A program made the translations under genes and the position numbers. Shown in pieces: positions 5,567 through 6,971 of a stretch of 6,971 nucleotides of DNA; the first letter of the stretch is position 1, and each line of letters starts with the position of its first letter. A model generated the notes under the pieces. That model was not told the DNA's origin. It did no database searches and worked only from the letters and a program-made list of their open reading frames with translations. This DNA is from Chloroflexota bacterium (GTDB lineage: Bacteria > Chloroflexota > UBA6077 > JACCZL01). Location: contig JACCZL010000952.1 in assembly GCA_013695975.1 (NCBI GenBank), positions 1 through 6,971 of the forward strand, in the 5' to 3' direction.

Positions 5567-5832
5567 CGTCCCGCACAACGGCGCGCTTTCGTCGTGCGTT
5601 TCGAGACCTGCCGGAGCGAGTCCAGCGTCAAGCGAGACAAGCCTACAGTCTTTTTCGGCAGAACGAGCAGCATCCGAGCCTGCGCTTCAAACAAGTTCAT
5701 CCGAGGATGCCGATCTACTCGGTACGCATCGGCCTCGACTACCGCGCGCTCGGGGTGCGTGAGGGAGACGACATTGTCTGGTTCTGGATCGGGTCGCATG
5801 CAGACTACGATAGGTTGGTCTCACAGCTATGA
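5563..5832 (+). CDS. ParE/RelE-family toxin of the second toxin-antitoxin pair
   Basis: An 89-residue basic toxin-like protein of the normal compact size for this superfamily. Seen: an N-terminal helical half (RFRRAFRDLPERVQRQARQAYSLFRQ, 8-33), then HPSLRFKQVHPRMPIYSVRIGLDYRALGVREGDDIVWFWIGSHADYDRL (37-85). That is the standard run of strands in ParE/RelE/HigB-type toxins: the Y-S-V-R-I strand, D-Y-R-A-L, V-W-F-W-I-G and a final D-Y-D-R-L. Arg55 and Arg61 are candidate functional bases. Whether it cuts mRNA or acts on gyrase cannot be read from the sequence. The GTG start is inside the GTGA overlap with the antitoxin and has no separate ribosome site, so translation depends on the upstream gene. 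By eye its coding sequence is less GC-biased than its neighbours, consistent with transfer. Confidence 0.85.
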   Translation: MTSRTTARFRRAFRDLPERVQRQARQAYSLFRQNEQHPSLRFKQVHPRMPIYSVRIGLDYRALGVREGDDIVWFWIGSHADYDRLVSQL

Positions 5833-5846
5833 GGCACCAGCCCAGC

Positions 5847-5888
5847 ATGCGGACCGGCCTCCAGACGCGGCCCTGCTCGGCGTCCTCG
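5847..5888 (+). repeat. Direct repeat copy B, after the second toxin-antitoxin pair
   Basis: This is the partner of 5261-5301, beginning 14 bases after the toxin stop. It has seven mismatches and one extra base relative to copy A. Both copies open with codons that would read M-R-T-G with partly synonymous changes, so they could be relics of a coding stretch rather than a mobile element end. Confidence 0.6.
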
Positions 5889-5956
5889 GCGCCCGGTTCA
5901 TCTCGGCCGGCGGACATCGCTTGCTTCCTGACTCGAAAGGCGTATCGCCCTGGAGG

Positions 5957-5984
5957 CATATGGTGTGCTAAACTAGAACATATG
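5957..5984 (+). promoter_or_regulatory. Leaderless-type promoter and nested palindromes before the XRE gene
   Basis: An extended -10, TGCTAAACT (5966-5974), ends seven bases before ATG 5982, so transcription should begin at or beside the start codon; no ribosome site is present. Two CATATG palindromes (5957-5962, 5979-5984) lie 22 bp apart around it. A 17-bp imperfect palindrome, TGTGCT-AAACT-AGAACA (5964-5980, five of six pairs), sits over the -10. This is a plausible operator for the XRE protein itself. The -35 is poor. Confidence 0.45.
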
Positions 5985-6314
5985 ATCGCATCGAGCGGGG
6001 CTGGCGTGAGGCGCGGGGGCGATGGCGTGTACGAGGTGCGGGCGCGGCGTGTGGGGGTCGGGCTGCTGGCCCAGCTGGCGGCGGCGCTCGGGGCCGCCAG
6101 GCGGGCGCGCGAGATGCGCCAGGGGGACGTGGCCCTGATTATGGGGACCAGCCAGAGCTGCGTGAGCGACTTCGAGCGCGCCAAGGCCAACCCCCAGCTC
6201 GACTTCGTGGCCCGCTACGCGGCCGCCGTCGGCGCCCGGCTCACAGTCGCCGTCTCCGACGGCGGCTCCGAGTCCTTGATTCCCGATCCCTCGTCGGAGG
6301 ACGGCCAACCGTGA
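5982..6314 (+). CDS. XRE-family helix-turn-helix regulator
   Basis: A 110-residue small DNA-binding protein. Seen: a helix-turn-helix of the Cro/XRE type at about residues 33-87, ALGAARRAREMRQGDVALIMGTSQSCVSDFERAKANPQLDFVARYAAAVGARL. MRQGDVALIMGTS forms helices 1-2, SQSCVSDFERAK the recognition helix, and NPQLDFVARYAAAVG the following pair. A short disordered C-terminus ends EDGQP. The first 30 residues are basic and glycine-rich. ATG 5982 is chosen because an extended -10 lies seven bases upstream. The frame is open back to ATG 5829, whose ATGA overlaps the toxin stop, but that 51-residue extension has no good ribosome site and includes repeat copy B. Its own stop overlaps the recD2 GTG start (GTGA), suggesting shared expression. 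It could be an antitoxin-type regulator; no toxin is adjacent downstream. Confidence 0.82.
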   Translation: MIASSGAGVRRGGDGVYEVRARRVGVGLLAQLAAALGAARRAREMRQGDVALIMGTSQSCVSDFERAKANPQLDFVARYAAAVGARLTVAVSDGGSESLIPDPSSEDGQP

Positions 6315-6971
6315 ACGCCCCTCCAGCAACCAGGAACCCGGACCTCGGAACCGTGCTCGAGGGGACGGTCGAGCGAGTCACATTCTACAACCCGGAGAAT
6401 GGGTTCAGCGTGGTCCGGCTGCGGGTGCGCGGGCGGCGCGAGCCGGTCGCGATCGTCGGGACCCTGCCGGCGGTCCAGCCGGGCGAGGGCCTGGCGCTGG
6501 TCGGGCGCTGGCAGACCGATCCGAGGCACGGGGCCCAGTTCCGGCCGGAGCGGGCCGAGGCGCGGCGCCCATCGGACGTCGACAGTATTGTCCGCTATCT
6601 CGGCTCGGGGTTGGTCCGCCAGGTCGGGCCGGTCCTGGCCACACGGATCGTCGCCCAGTTCGGCGAGCGGACGCTCGACATCCTCGATGGCAGCCCGGAG
6701 CGGGTCCGCGACGTGCCGGGGATCGGGCGGTCGCGCGCCCGAGCGATCGCGGGGGCCTGGATCGAGCACCGCGCCCTGCGCGGCGTGATCGGGTTCTTGA
6801 GCGTGCACGGCCTCGATACCCGCTTCGCCCCGCGCCTGCTGGCCGCCTACGGACCCGATGCGCCGAACGTGCTCAGCGCGAATCCGTACCGTCTGGTAAC
6901 CGACGTGCCGGGGCTCGGCTTCGCCGCGGCCGATCGTCTCGGCCGCGACGTCGGCGCGCGCCCAACCGGCG
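6311..6971 (+). CDS. recD2: RecD2 ATP-dependent DNA helicase, N-terminal part (runs off window)
   Basis: This is the first 220 residues of a RecD2-type 5'-3' superfamily 1 helicase, which by family knowledge acts alone in repair and recombination rather than in a RecBCD complex. Seen: a beta-rich N-terminal domain (LEGTVERVTFYNPENGFSVVRLRV at 16-39, VGTLPAVQPGEGLALVGRW at 49-67, HGAQFRPE at 73-80). A helix-hairpin-helix region follows (IVRYLGSGLVRQVGPVLATRIVAQFGE at 93-119, VRDVPGIGRSRARAIAGAW at 132-150), then NPYRLVTDVPGLGFAAADRLG (191-211), all typical of RecD2. The Walker motifs lie outside the window; a full protein is about 720-750 residues. GTG 6311 overlaps the XRE stop by four bases, and GGAGG (6296-6300) lies ten bases upstream. 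No stop occurs before the edge. Confidence 0.93.
   Translation, partial: MNAPPATRNPDLGTVLEGTVERVTFYNPENGFSVVRLRVRGRREPVAIVGTLPAVQPGEGLALVGRWQTDPRHGAQFRPERAEARRPSDVDSIVRYLGSGLVRQVGPVLATRIVAQFGERTLDILDGSPERVRDVPGIGRSRARAIAGAWIEHRALRGVIGFLSVHGLDTRFAPRLLAAYGPDAPNVLSANPYRLVTDVPGLGFAAADRLGRDVGARPTG

Noticed and set aside
5857..5957. Eight-base inverted repeat GCCTCCAG / CTGGAGGC flanking the pre-XRE gap
   Set aside because: The arms are 85 bases apart with no further pairing; this is likely chance in GC-rich sequence.
5829..5981. Longer N-terminus for the XRE protein from ATG 5829 (ATGA overlap with the toxin stop)
   Set aside because: There is no good ribosome site, the extension is low-complexity and contains a repeat copy, and a promoter -10 lies just before ATG 5982. 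The overlap keeps it as a minor possibility.
1..6971. CRISPR array, tRNA, rRNA, transposase or integrase
   Set aside because: I looked for regularly spaced repeats, cloverleaf-like segments and recombinase motifs and saw none.

Overview
The window is a GC-rich bacterial chromosome segment with a strong GC bias at third codon positions, which throws long shadow ORFs on the opposite strands. GTG starts, short or overlapping gene junctions and strong GGGAGGA-type ribosome sites are frequent. The citrate synthase N-terminus, the Rv2258c-like methyltransferase, the GYD-type relic and RecD2 together suggest a Chloroflexota/Thermomicrobia-like or actinobacterial source. This is a guess from family resemblance, not a computed placement.

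Layout. (1) 1-2847, minus strand: three genes read right to left, a FUSC/aromatic-acid-exporter-like membrane protein, then a citrate synthase 73 bp further on, then a short-chain dehydrogenase whose ATG overlaps the citrate synthase stop (TGATG); its 3' end leaves the window. (2) 2848-3406: a scar. An intact-looking sigma70 promoter and ribosome site lead into the first ~12 codons of a GYD-domain gene. That gene breaks off into a reversed fragment of an Xre/MbcA/ParS-type antitoxin lacking both ends. (3) 3349-4105, plus strand: a complete type II toxin-antitoxin operon (Phd/YefM-like antitoxin, RelE-like toxin) with its own promoter and a palindrome over the -10. (4) 4167-5228: a SAM-dependent methyltransferase with an N-terminal winged helix. 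(5) 5348-5832: a second type II module (72-aa antitoxin, ParE/RelE-like toxin, GTGA overlap), bracketed by a diverged ~41-bp direct repeat. (6) 5982-6971: a small XRE-type regulator with an apparently leaderless promoter, overlapping by four bases the start of recD2, which runs off the right edge.

How it fits together. The left block is metabolic and the right edge is DNA repair. The middle is a small accessory zone in which toxin-antitoxin modules have accumulated, one ruined and two apparently whole, around a methyltransferase. I found no transposase, integrase, tRNA, CRISPR array or rRNA. I see no clearly new system. The most unusual points are the two-sided gene scar, the repeats bracketing the second module, the tandem repeats before citrate synthase, and the coupling of an XRE regulator to recD2.
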